DNA from: Arenibacter sp041392165
GTDB taxonomy: Bacteria > Bacteroidota > Bacteroidia > Flavobacteriales > Flavobacteriaceae
Assembly: GCA_041392165.1 (NCBI GenBank)
Contig: JAWKMN010000001.1
Location: 248,001 to 312,000 of the forward strand
DNA length: 64,000 bases
Direction: 5' to 3'
The notes beneath the pieces are model-generated. The model saw only the letters and a list, made by a program, of their open reading frames with translations, had not been told where the DNA came from and did not search any database. The translations under genes and the position numbers were made by a program. Shown in pieces: positions 51,872-60,383 of the stretch. Position 1 is the first letter of the stretch. Each line of letters begins with the position of its first letter.

Positions 51872-54214
51872 TTAAAAATCCAGATCGTCTTCCACATCTA
51901 TTTTAACATCCTCTTCAGTTGATTTCTTGGAGCAATCCACATTAATGGATAGTTCCTCGGGCTTTTCAAATTCCCCATCGGAAACACCCAATTCCTTGTT
52001 GGCATAGTTCTTTTTCATATACAGCCCCCAAATAGGCAAAGCCATGGAAGCTCCCTGTCCGTATGTAATGGTCCTAAAATGGACCGCTTTATCATCTCCT
52101 CCTACCCACACCCCGGTTACCAGGTTGGGTACCATTCCCATAAACCAACCATCACTTTGGTTCTGGGTAGTACCGGTTTTACCGGCAATTGGGTTTTTAA
52201 ATTCATACGGATAACCGGTTATAATTTCCTTGTATTCCTTGCGATATTTCTCTGCTCCGGTGGTTCTTAACCTGGTCCCTGATCCTCCCTGGGTTACCCC
52301 GGACATGAGATCCAGCATGGCATAGGCTACGTCCTTACTTAAAACATCCTTGGTTTCCGGGACATACTCGTATAATACCGTACCATTCTTGTCCTCTATC
52401 CTGGTTACCATAACGGGTTTCACATATACCCCTTGATTGGCAAAGGTACCGTAGGCCCCCACCATCTCATACACGTTAAGGTCTGCTGTTCCCAAGGCAA
52501 TGGAAGGCACCTCTGGAATATTCCCGGTAATTCCCAGATTTTTGGCTATGGATACCACCGCCTTGGGGCCTACCTTATCTATCAACTGTGCGGTAATGGT
52601 ATTTACCGAATTGGCCAATGCATTTTTAAGGGTAAGCATATCCCCCGAATATTTACCATCGGAATTCTTTGGGCACCAGGGATCCGGATTGCCATGTTTA
52701 TTGGCCTCTATACAATATTGATTGTCCGGGAGTATATCACAGGGCGAAAGTCGCAACTGATCTATAGCGGCAGCATACACAAAAGGCTTAAAGGTAGACC
52801 CAACCTGCCTGGCCCCTTGGATAACATTGTCGTATTGAAAATGCTTATAATCTATACCCCCTACCCAGGCCTTTACATGGCCTGTTTGGGGCTCCATGGA
52901 CATCATAGCCGTCTTGAGAAAGGATTTGTAATACCTAATGGAATCCATAGGGGTCATTACCGTATCCTTTTCCTTGGTATCGCTATTCCAATCAAAAACG
53001 GTCATTTCCACAGGTTCGTTAAAGGAGGCCCTTATTTCCTTTTCGTTCTTTCCCTGATCTTTTAGGTTGTGCCACCTGTGCGAGGATTTTATGGCCCTCT
53101 CCATAATACCTGTTATTTCTCCAGGGACTTCTTCAATAAAAGGTGCTGTTTTATTACGATCGGGAGTGTTTTGATGAAAAAACTCCGCCTGCAACCGTTT
53201 CATGTGCTCTGCTACGGCATCCTCTGCATTTTTTTGCATGCGCGAATCTATAGTGGTGTAAATACGCAGTCCATCCAAATAAATATTCCATTTATCGCGC
53301 TCTCCTTTAAGTGCCGGTTTGGGATTATCCTTAATCCACCTGTTCATAAAACCCTGAAGGTACATTCTAAAATAAGTGGCCAAACCCTCCCTATGCGATT
53401 CCGGATTATAATTGATATCCATTTTTAAAGCCTGTAACGAATCTTTTTCGGCTTCAGTGATAAATTCGAACTTCGCCATTTGGTTCAATACCAAATTTCT
53501 CTTTTTTCTGGTTAACTCTTCCCGCCTTAGGGGATTGTAATAGGATGAATTCTGCAACATGCCCACCAACATGGCCGATTCCTCAATTTTTAAATTTTTT
53601 GGCTCCTTTCCAAAATATATTCGGGATGCCGAACGAATGCCATCCGCATTATTGCCAAAATCATAAATATTGAGGTACATTTTTATAATCTCTTCTTTGG
53701 TATAATTACGTTCCAGCTGTGTGGCAATTACCCACTCTTTGACCTTTTGTTTTATGATCTCGAATTTGTTCCTAGATCGTACCCCAACAAAAAGTTGACG
53801 AGCCAATTGCTGCGAAATGGTACTGGCCCCTCCACGTTTTCCCAAAAAGACAACTGCACGTAATACCCCAATGGCATCAATCCCTGAATGCTCATAATAG
53901 CGAACATCCTCGCTGGCCACCAAAGCATCGACCAAATTTTTGGGCAAATCCCTGTAATCCACATCGGTACGATTATCATCCAAATAGAACTTCCCTAGGG
54001 TAGTACCATCAGAAGAAATAATTTCGGAGGCCAATTTTGTCTGCGGATTTTCCAATGTCTCAAAGGTTGGCAGTTCTCCGAAAAAGCCCCACGAAGCCGA
54101 CAGGAACAATAAAGCGATTGCAAAAATTCCGGTCGCAAACAAGATCCAAAACCACTTAATGAACTTAAAAAAATTGTTGTTGCTTTTTTTCTTCTTTCGG
54201 GTAGCTGTTGCCAT
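51872..54214 (-). CDS. Class A penicillin-binding protein 1A
   Basis: 780 residues from ATG 54214 (MATATRKKKKSNNN); a start 63 bases upstream would overlap gldH. One membrane segment (ILFATGIFAIALLFLSASWG). The GT51 glycosyltransferase domain has ASEDVRYYEHSGIDAIGVLR and GGASTISQQLARQLF. The transpeptidase has SxxK in ARQVGSTFKPFVYAA, SxN in ANSVNTITAQ and KTG in AGKTGTTQNQSDGWF. It polymerises and cross-links peptidoglycan in the periplasm. Last of a three-gene run with gldH and ricT. Confidence 0.95.
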   Translation of the reverse strand: MATATRKKKKSNNNFFKFIKWFWILFATGIFAIALLFLSASWGFFGELPTFETLENPQTKLASEIISSDGTTLGKFYLDDNRTDVDYRDLPKNLVDALVASEDVRYYEHSGIDAIGVLRAVVFLGKRGGASTISQQLARQLFVGVRSRNKFEIIKQKVKEWVIATQLERNYTKEEIIKMYLNIYDFGNNADGIRSASRIYFGKEPKNLKIEESAMLVGMLQNSSYYNPLRREELTRKKRNLVLNQMAKFEFITEAEKDSLQALKMDINYNPESHREGLATYFRMYLQGFMNRWIKDNPKPALKGERDKWNIYLDGLRIYTTIDSRMQKNAEDAVAEHMKRLQAEFFHQNTPDRNKTAPFIEEVPGEITGIMERAIKSSHRWHNLKDQGKNEKEIRASFNEPVEMTVFDWNSDTKEKDTVMTPMDSIRYYKSFLKTAMMSMEPQTGHVKAWVGGIDYKHFQYDNVIQGARQVGSTFKPFVYAAAIDQLRLSPCDILPDNQYCIEANKHGNPDPWCPKNSDGKYSGDMLTLKNALANSVNTITAQLIDKVGPKAVVSIAKNLGITGNIPEVPSIALGTADLNVYEMVGAYGTFANQGVYVKPVMVTRIEDKNGTVLYEYVPETKDVLSKDVAYAMLDLMSGVTQGGSGTRLRTTGAEKYRKEYKEIITGYPYEFKNPIAGKTGTTQNQSDGWFMGMVPNLVTGVWVGGDDKAVHFRTITYGQGASMALPIWGLYMKKNYANKELGVSDGEFEKPEELSINVDCSKKSTEEDVKIDVEDDLDF

Positions 54215-54218
54215 AAGC

Positions 54219-54704
54219 CTACTGATTACTTTTTTCGATTTGGTACCCCACATCGGTAATACCTTCCAATTCGACAATTCCCTCTACTTGTCCATTTTTA
54301 CGCATGGCATGGGAAATTTCCAAGGTATATACGCCAGAAAACGGGAAAACGACGTTTTCTTTATACCATAATTTGTTTTCCTTTAAGCTACCATGACCGG
54401 TCCCCAACCACTGTCCGTCCGGGCTTGCCATTTCGTATTCCAGGGTATCCCGTACTGCATCACCATTGGGAAACTTTAACTCTGCAATTAAAAAAAGGTT
54501 GCTGTATGGGTATGTCCCGTCATTTCTAAGGTTGATGAACATATTGTACTTTTGGAGGTTATCCAGTTCCTGAAAGGAAAATTTTACTACACTATCCTTG
54601 TTCCATCGTCCGTTCCGTGTTGGACTGTAATCGGACTTTACGGTTTTCGTATCGCAGGAAACCATAACAACTACTAATAAAAACACCCCTAAACTTTTAA
54701 GCAT
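54219..54704 (-). CDS. gldH: Gliding motility lipoprotein GldH
   Basis: 161 residues. Lipoprotein with lipobox MVSC (MLKSLGVFLLVVVMVSC). The beta-rich body (FSFQELDNLQKYNMFINLRN, DTLEYEMASPDGQWLGTGHG, YTLEISHAMRKNGQVEGI) matches GldH of gliding flavobacteria. Gld proteins with Spr proteins form the T9SS-linked gliding machinery. Its gene lies between ricT and the PBP gene, overlapping the former by 8 bases. Confidence 0.92.
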   Translation of the reverse strand: MLKSLGVFLLVVVMVSCDTKTVKSDYSPTRNGRWNKDSVVKFSFQELDNLQKYNMFINLRNDGTYPYSNLFLIAELKFPNGDAVRDTLEYEMASPDGQWLGTGHGSLKENKLWYKENVVFPFSGVYTLEISHAMRKNGQVEGIVELEGITDVGYQIEKSNQ

Positions 54705-55866
54705 TTTTGGTAGGCCTTTTTTTATAATTGCTTCGCTTTTTCTTCTTGTTGTTCCTGTTGGACCTTCTTTTCTTGGGGGTATCGAATCGTGTTAGGCTAT
54801 CCTGCCCAACCACATTCTCAAATACCTTTTCAACTTCCTGGACATTGTCCACCGCATATTCCTCCAAACTGGCTACTTTTTCCCTTTTTTTGTTTTTTTC
54901 CAAGACCTCCAATACCTGATCTTTGGACAGAACATGCCAATGGGCAGGTTCATCCTTATAAGAAAACCAAAGTGAGGCCTTAAAAATATCTATCTTCTGG
55001 CAAAAAGCCATCCCTTTTTCCGTAAACAGCTTGGTGTCCTGCCCTGGAAAATCCTTTAGGGCATCCAAATAAACGTCCAGTTCGTAATTAAGACAACATT
55101 TTAGTTTCCCACATTGTCCTGCCAATTTTTGCGGATTAAGCGAAAGCTGTTGATATCGGGCCGCTGAAGTACTAACGGACCTAAAATCGGTCAACCATGT
55201 AGAGCAGCACAATTCCCTTCCGCAAGAACCAATTCCTCCCAAACGTTGGGCTTCCTGACGGTAGCCAATTTGCCTCATTTCTATACGGATACCGAAAGCC
55301 TTGGCCATGTCCTTGATCAACTGGCGAAAATCTACCCGTTCTTCCGCAGTATAATAGAAGGTAGCCTTGGAACCATCTCCCTGAAATTCCACATCGGAGA
55401 TTTTCATCTGTAACTTTAGAACAATGGCAATTTCCCTGGCCCTCTTTTTAATTTCCTCTTCCCTATCCCTACACTTTTGCCAAATGTCAATATCCTTTTG
55501 GGAAGCCTTCCGATAAATTTTGGGAAGTTCCGGACTTTTATAATCTTCCTTCTTCTTTTTCATTTGCACCCTTACCAATTCTCCCGTAAGGGTAACCATG
55601 CCCACATCATGGCCGGAGGTCGCCTGTGTGGCCACTATATCGCCAATGGAAAGTGAAAGATTTTCCGAATTTCTATAAAATTCCTTTCTACTATTTTTAA
55701 AACGGACTTCCACACAATCAAATGGTTTTTCCCCATTTGGCAGTGACATATTGGAAAGCCAATCAAATACCGTCAATTTATTACAGCCATCAGTGCCGCA
55801 AGTACCATTGTTCTTGCATCCTTTAGGCTGTCCGTCCTTACCGGTTGAACAACTGCTACAACCCAT
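54697..55866 (-). CDS. ricT: PSP1/RicT-like protein
   Basis: 389 residues. An N-terminal cysteine-rich segment MGCSSCSTGKDGQPKGC, then the PSP1 domain with GIGSCGRELCCSTWLTDF and LAGQCGKLKCCLNYELDVY, and a basic tail (SNRNNKKKKRSNYKKRP). In Bacillus RicT (YaaT) is part of a Y-complex guiding RNase Y; here the same Cys pattern suggests a Fe-S or zinc site. The symbol is transferred by homology; the local context (gldH, PBP) is the usual flavobacterial one. Confidence 0.85.
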   Translation of the reverse strand: MGCSSCSTGKDGQPKGCKNNGTCGTDGCNKLTVFDWLSNMSLPNGEKPFDCVEVRFKNSRKEFYRNSENLSLSIGDIVATQATSGHDVGMVTLTGELVRVQMKKKKEDYKSPELPKIYRKASQKDIDIWQKCRDREEEIKKRAREIAIVLKLQMKISDVEFQGDGSKATFYYTAEERVDFRQLIKDMAKAFGIRIEMRQIGYRQEAQRLGGIGSCGRELCCSTWLTDFRSVSTSAARYQQLSLNPQKLAGQCGKLKCCLNYELDVYLDALKDFPGQDTKLFTEKGMAFCQKIDIFKASLWFSYKDEPAHWHVLSKDQVLEVLEKNKKREKVASLEEYAVDNVQEVEKVFENVVGQDSLTRFDTPKKRRSNRNNKKKKRSNYKKRPTKNA

Positions 55867-56201
55867 ATTTCGTATCTTGGTTTAGTAAAAATGTAACACT
55901 TTTACTAAAATAAGGTTCATAAAATTATTAAATGTAAAGATAGTGTTTTTTTGATGTGATGAAAAGAAAGAGTTTCACAGTCGGCCTAAAGTACTCTTAA
56001 AACTGGGGAAAATCGTCCCAAGCAAGAAATTTAATACACTCATTGCCATAAAAACACAACATACCACAGCACTCTAAAACAGACAAAAGGGCTTGGAAAC
56101 AGCATTCCTTTCTCCAGGCAAAATCAATTGCCAGGGAAACCAAAATTGGTTTTTTAAAAACAAAGGCAGGATCGGTTCCCCTGCAACATTTATTTGGAGG
56201 G
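55867..56201. other. Intergenic stretch with inverted repeat in the ricT leader
   Basis: Contains the perfect 10-bp inverted repeat at 55881-55909 and a small palindromic AAACCAAAATTGGTTT near 56143-56158. Otherwise nothing. Confidence 0.4.
55881..55909. promoter_or_regulatory. Inverted repeat upstream of ricT
   Basis: TTTAGTAAAA (55881-55890) and TTTTACTAAA (55900-55909), spacer 9, 15 bases before the ricT start codon. A dimeric-repressor operator or leader hairpin is possible; no T run follows. Confidence 0.4.
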
Positions 56202-57233
56202 TTACTTTTTGTACTTCAAAACTTCGGAACGGCCTTTCTTAAAAATCTTGTTGCTTACCACTTTTCCTTTCCTCAATTTTTTCTGTTCCTCAAAAGGCAA
56301 CGCGTGAATTTCCCTGCAATCTACCGAGCAACAGTTGTCCATAGCCTCTGAACAGGCATTGCACTGTATAAAAAGCAGATGACATGCTTCATTGGCACAG
56401 TTTACATGGTTGTCACAAGGGCTGCCACATTGATGGCAATTGGCAATGACATCATCGGTGATCCGTTCCCCCCTACGGTGATCAAAAACAAAATTCTTGC
56501 CTAAAAATTTATTTTCCAAATTCAGGTTTTTCACCTGACGTGTATATTCTATGATTCCGCCTTCCAGTTGATAGACATTCTTAAATCCCTTGTGTTTGTA
56601 ATAGGCACTGGCCTTTTCGCACCTAATGCCCCCGGTACAGTACATCACCAACTTTTTATCCTCCTTATGGTCCGCCAAATCTTTTTCAATGACGTCCAAC
56701 GAATCCCTAAACGTATCCACATCCGGGGTAATGGCATTTTTAAAATGCCCTATTTCACTTTCATAGTGATTGCGCATGTCTACCAAAATAGTATCAGAAT
56801 CCTCTATAAGTTCGTTGAACCTTATGGCATCCACATGGATCCCCTTATTGGTAACATCAAAGGAATCATCATTTAATCCGTCGGCCAAAATCTTTTCCCG
56901 GACCTTGACCTTTAGTTTTAAAAATGATTTGTTATCCTGTTCTATGGCGATGTTCAACCTCACATTTTCCAAAAAGGTGATGCTATCCAAATGGGCTTTA
57001 AAAGCATTGAAATTTTCGGCAGGAACCGATAATTGGGCATTGATGCCTTCATGGGCCACATATATACGTCCAAGAACATCCAATTCGTTCCAATGAATAA
57101 ATAAATGGTTTCTAAAAATTGACGGATTGCCGATACGTGCATATTGATAGAAAGAAATGGTAAGGCGTTCCAATCCCGCCTCCTCTATAAGAGCTTCCCT
57201 CTCCTTTGCACTTAAGGTATTGTACAGTTGCAT
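56202..57233 (-). CDS. trhO: tRNA uridine(34) hydroxylase TrhO (rhodanese-like)
   Basis: 343 residues. N-terminal ferredoxin-like domain, then a rhodanese domain with catalytic Cys in LVMYCTGGIRCEKASAYY, then a Cys-rich C-terminal zinc domain (CHQCGSPCDNH, CANEACHLLFIQCNACSEAM, CCSVDC). TrhO makes 5-hydroxyuridine at tRNA position 34 using O2. The pattern matches the YceA/UPF0176 family. Divergent from recA with a 709-base gap. Confidence 0.95.
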   Translation of the reverse strand: MQLYNTLSAKEREALIEEAGLERLTISFYQYARIGNPSIFRNHLFIHWNELDVLGRIYVAHEGINAQLSVPAENFNAFKAHLDSITFLENVRLNIAIEQDNKSFLKLKVKVREKILADGLNDDSFDVTNKGIHVDAIRFNELIEDSDTILVDMRNHYESEIGHFKNAITPDVDTFRDSLDVIEKDLADHKEDKKLVMYCTGGIRCEKASAYYKHKGFKNVYQLEGGIIEYTRQVKNLNLENKFLGKNFVFDHRRGERITDDVIANCHQCGSPCDNHVNCANEACHLLFIQCNACSEAMDNCCSVDCREIHALPFEEQKKLRKGKVVSNKIFKKGRSEVLKYKK

Positions 57234-57554
57234 GCTATACCAATATTTTAAGTTAAAGAAATGTTTTAAGAGTGCAAAAATAGGATTAATAGGTCGGGAT
57301 TAAAAGAATAATACCTGTTTTTTAATTCCATGATCAAGCAGGTGTAAAAGAAAATTGGAAAGAATGTTTCATAGGATCAATCCCAAAAGTTGTCTTTGAA
57401 TTAATAGTAAAGATAGAACGGACTATCCCAAATTCATGATCCTCCTATGTTTTGCATTGCCCAAATACAGAGCATATATGAAAACCTATTTAAAACAACT
57501 CACCAAATCAAGCATGTTTCATTAGCAGTTATGGTATGGCAAGAATATAAAACA

Positions 57555-57587
57555 AAAAAGGATCTTGAACATATCAAGACCCTTTTT
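57555..57587 (-). terminator. Terminator hairpin inside the trhO-recA gap
   Basis: AAAAAGGATCTTGA and TCAAGACCCTTTTT pair with one mismatch; on the minus strand the stem is followed by TTTTTTG-rich sequence. It cannot end trhO or recA, which point away. Confidence 0.7.
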
Positions 57588-57700
57588 AAGGTCAATATTG
57601 TTTTTTCTTTTTCATAGAATTAAAAATAAAATATTGACCCACAACCCTTATTGTTTTACCAGAACAATAAGCAACCTAATTTGAGTTAGTTGTTTCTTAG
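57555..57700 (-). ncRNA. Candidate small RNA upstream of recA
   Basis: A 10-bp inverted repeat GGTCAATATT/AATATTGACC (57590-57599 and 57630-57639) sits directly before the terminator, giving two consecutive stems on a minus-strand RNA. The 5' end is not defined; a -7 element was not clear. No known RNA family was recognised. Confidence 0.3.
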
Positions 57701-57942
57701 ATGATACAAATACAAAAAGGTTGCGTCCATATTGGCACATAATTGAAAATAATTATGGCCACACTGTGAAAATTGCGTGGACATAATCCGTTATAAACTG
57801 TAAATCAAGGTGTTTTACAAAAAATAAGGCCCATAAATAATTTCGATCAAAATAAAATAACGCCCCAATTTCTTCATATAAAACCTTGCCATTAGGTGGT
57901 ATTATGCAAAAAGAATTGGTATTTTAGCATCCCTAATACAAT

Positions 57943-58956
57943 ATGAAAATGAGTTCTGAAAAAGACGCAAAATTAAAAGCCCTTAAACTAACCCTGGATA
58001 AGTTGGATAAAACTTATGGCAAGGGAGCCGTAATGAAGATGGGCGATAGTATAGTACAGGACGTAGAAGTGATATCTTCGGGTTCTTTGGGATTGGATGT
58101 GGCTCTGGGTGTTGGAGGATATCCCAGAGGAAGGATAATTGAAATTTACGGACCTGAATCTTCCGGTAAAACAACGCTTACGCTCCATGCCATGGCAGAG
58201 GCGCAAAAAAACGGAGGTATAGCCGCTTTTATTGATGCGGAACATGCTTTCGATCGTTTTTATGCCCAAAAGCTGGGAGTGGATATTGACAACCTCATTA
58301 TTTCCCAACCCGATCACGGGGAACAGGCTTTAGAGATCGCCGATAATCTAATCCGCTCCGGTGCCATCGATATTGTTATTATCGACTCTGTAGCCGCATT
58401 GACCCCTAAGAGTGAAATTGAAGGCGAAATGGGGGACTCCAAAATGGGACTTCATGCCCGATTAATGTCCCAAGCATTGCGAAAGCTTACCGGTTCCATC
58501 AGCAAAACAAATTGTACCGTAATCTTCATTAACCAATTACGTGAAAAGATTGGGGTGATGTTCGGTAATCCGGAAACTACTACGGGTGGTAATGCCCTTA
58601 AATTCTACGCTTCGGTACGTTTGGATATTAGACGATCTACCCAGATCAAGGATACCGATGGAGATGTACAGGGAAACAAGACCCGCGTGAAAGTGGTAAA
58701 GAACAAGGTTGCCCCGCCATTCAAGACCGCAGAATTCGACATTATGTACGGGGAAGGTATTTCCAAGGTTGGGGAAATAATAGACCTGGGCGTTGAATTC
58801 GAGATTATTAAGAAAAGTGGATCCTGGTTTAGTTATGGCGACACCAAACTGGGCCAAGGCAGGGATGCCGTTAAAAGTCTGCTGCTGGATAATCCGGAAC
58901 TGCTTGAAGAACTGGAAGGCAAAATTAAGGAAGCCATTAAAACCGTAAAATCATAA
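57943..58956 (+). CDS. recA: Recombinase RecA
   Basis: 337 residues. Walker A GPESSGKTTLTLHAMAE, KTYGKGAVMKMGDSI near the start, the catalytic Glu/Asp region AFIDAEHAFD, DSVAALTPKSEIEGEMGD (L1/L2 preceding) and INQLREKIGVMFGNPETTTG. It drives homologous recombination and SOS induction. No SOS box was recognised. A strong terminator follows. Confidence 0.98.
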   Translation: MKMSSEKDAKLKALKLTLDKLDKTYGKGAVMKMGDSIVQDVEVISSGSLGLDVALGVGGYPRGRIIEIYGPESSGKTTLTLHAMAEAQKNGGIAAFIDAEHAFDRFYAQKLGVDIDNLIISQPDHGEQALEIADNLIRSGAIDIVIIDSVAALTPKSEIEGEMGDSKMGLHARLMSQALRKLTGSISKTNCTVIFINQLREKIGVMFGNPETTTGGNALKFYASVRLDIRRSTQIKDTDGDVQGNKTRVKVVKNKVAPPFKTAEFDIMYGEGISKVGEIIDLGVEFEIIKKSGSWFSYGDTKLGQGRDAVKSLLLDNPELLEELEGKIKEAIKTVKS

Positions 58957-58962
58957 CCCTGA

Positions 58963-58988
58963 AAATCCCGATCTAATCGGGATTTTTT
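58963..58988 (+). terminator. Rho-independent terminator of recA
   Basis: AAATCCCGAT (58963-58972) and ATCGGGATTT (58976-58985), 3-base loop, then T run. Begins 6 bases past the stop. Confidence 0.9.
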
Positions 58989-59148
58989 GTTTCTGCACGC
59001 AACCTTTATTTCCCCTTTACATCTAAATAACAAAAGCAATTGTTATGAAACCGGCTTGCCCCCATATTTAAAATATGTCCGTTCATAATTTTAGATCATA
59101 GGGAAAAGGTTTCCAAAACCATTAAAAAACAAATTAAATATCAAGAAC

Positions 59149-59622
59149 ATGAAACGAGTATTCCTTTTGCTGCTTGTTGCCTCCTTTACACTATTCACAT
59201 CTTGTAATATAGATGATGATGTTAACTATCATTTTGAAGCTTTACAGGTAAAATCCGTAGAAATGCCGGAGGCATTTGATTATGGTGAAATCTATAGGAT
59301 AAAAGTTACTTACTTTAGACCGAATAATTGTACCTTTTTCGAAGGATTTGATGTTGTCAAGGAAGATTTGACAACTAGAAAGGTGGTTGCTATTGGTACT
59401 GTTATTGAAGATGAGGAGGAATGCTCTGGAAATGGGGAGGACTTAGTGGCAACGTTTAACTTTGAGGTACTGTACGATGAGCCCTATATATTTAGATATT
59501 GGACAGGTGAGGACACCAATGGTGAGCCAACCTATTTGGAAATTACCGTACCCGTCAACGAAGATAGTTCGGCCGTATTGGCTTCCAAAAGTGATTTGGG
59601 TACAACCCATTTAAAAAATTAG
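59149..59622 (+). CDS. Hypothetical lipoprotein
   Basis: 157 residues. Lipobox FTSC (Cys19) in MKRVFLLLLVASFTLFTSCN, then an acidic beta-rich domain (FEALQVKSVEMPEAFDYGEI, YFRPNNCTFFEGFDVVKEDL, EEECSGNGEDLVATFNFEVL) with two further cysteines that may form a disulphide. No family recognised. It lies just before the ECF sigma gene, separated by a strong hairpin, so a link to that system is only possible. Confidence 0.75.
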   Translation: MKRVFLLLLVASFTLFTSCNIDDDVNYHFEALQVKSVEMPEAFDYGEIYRIKVTYFRPNNCTFFEGFDVVKEDLTTRKVVAIGTVIEDEEECSGNGEDLVATFNFEVLYDEPYIFRYWTGEDTNGEPTYLEITVPVNEDSSAVLASKSDLGTTHLKN

Positions 59623-59629
59623 TAAATTA

Positions 59630-59669
59630 CCCCTAGGCCTGTTTGCCTATTGTTGGACAGGCCCAGGGG
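59630..59669. terminator. Hairpin between the lipoprotein gene and the sigma factor gene
   Basis: CCCCTaGGCCTGT (59630-59642) pairs with ACAGGCCcAGGGG (59657-59669), 12 of 13 positions. Little T on the plus strand; on the minus strand T-rich sequence follows. Likely separates the two transcription units. Confidence 0.6.
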
Positions 59670-59702
59670 CATTAACGAAAAATTTAAAAACATTTCGGCG
59701 TC

Positions 59703-59710
59703 TACCTTTG
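59703..59710 (+). promoter_or_regulatory. -7 promoter element of the ECF sigma gene
   Basis: TACCTTTG fits TAnnTTTG, 100 bases before the start. A hairpin TCCCGATA-gtt-TATCGGGA (59752-59770) lies in the leader between them. Confidence 0.5.
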
Positions 59711-59809
59711 TTGGACAGATAGGATCGTACGAACAGAACGGACGTTGAAACTCCCGATAGTTTATCGGGATTAAATCTCACTTGGTGAGTAAATAACCCA
59801 ATCCATATT

Positions 59810-60352
59810 TTGAGTAATCCGGTAGAGCTCATAAATAATTGTAAAAAAGGGAACAGACAGGCGCAAGAACAGCTATATAGGGACTATTCCCGAATACTGT
59901 TCGGTATCTGTCTCAAATATTCGCGCAACAAAACGGAGGCGGAAGACAATCTACATGATAGTTTTATGACCATCTACAGCAAAATAGGACAATTTAAACA
60001 CCAAGGTTCTTTTGAAGGCTGGATCAAACGTATTACGGTAAACACAGTACTTCAAAAATATAGAAAGGAAGAAACCTTAACACTGGTTACGGATAATATT
60101 GAGGATGAAACACCAGAAGATTCGGACTATTTCAACCTGGATTTGGCCACCTTGCTAAATTATGTGCAAGAGCTTCCCAATAAATACCGTCTAACCTTTA
60201 ACCTTTATGTACTGGATGGCTATAGCCACAAAGAGATCAGTGAAATGTTGGGAACGTCCTTAGGGACTTCCAAATCCAATCTTGCACGGGCAAGAATGAT
60301 ATTAAAAGAAAAAATTGAGGCAAATAATGCCGGAATTATAATGGAGGGTTAA
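59810..60352 (+). CDS. ECF-type RNA polymerase sigma factor
   Basis: 180 residues from a TTG start (MSNPVELINNCKKGNRQAQE); no ATG precedes in frame. Sigma region 2: LYRDYSRILFGICLKYSRNK and AEDNLHDSFMTIYSKIGQF; FEGWIKRITVNTVLQKYRK; region 4: ELPNKYRLTFNLYVLDGYSH, KEISEMLGTSLGTSKSNLAR. It directs RNA polymerase to stress or envelope genes. Its downstream gene encodes a putative anti-sigma protein. Confidence 0.95.
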   Translation: MSNPVELINNCKKGNRQAQEQLYRDYSRILFGICLKYSRNKTEAEDNLHDSFMTIYSKIGQFKHQGSFEGWIKRITVNTVLQKYRKEETLTLVTDNIEDETPEDSDYFNLDLATLLNYVQELPNKYRLTFNLYVLDGYSHKEISEMLGTSLGTSKSNLARARMILKEKIEANNAGIIMEG

Positions 60353-60383
60353 ACATTATGATTCCTGCTGAACCATTGAAAAC

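Larger units (their letters stand above)
57234..57942. other. Intergenic stretch with candidate structured RNA
   Basis: Lies between divergent trhO and recA but contains a terminator hairpin (57555-57587) and a 10-bp inverted repeat (57590-57639), so an extra transcript in the gap is likely. The remainder is AT-rich with no ORF I can support. Confidence 0.45.
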
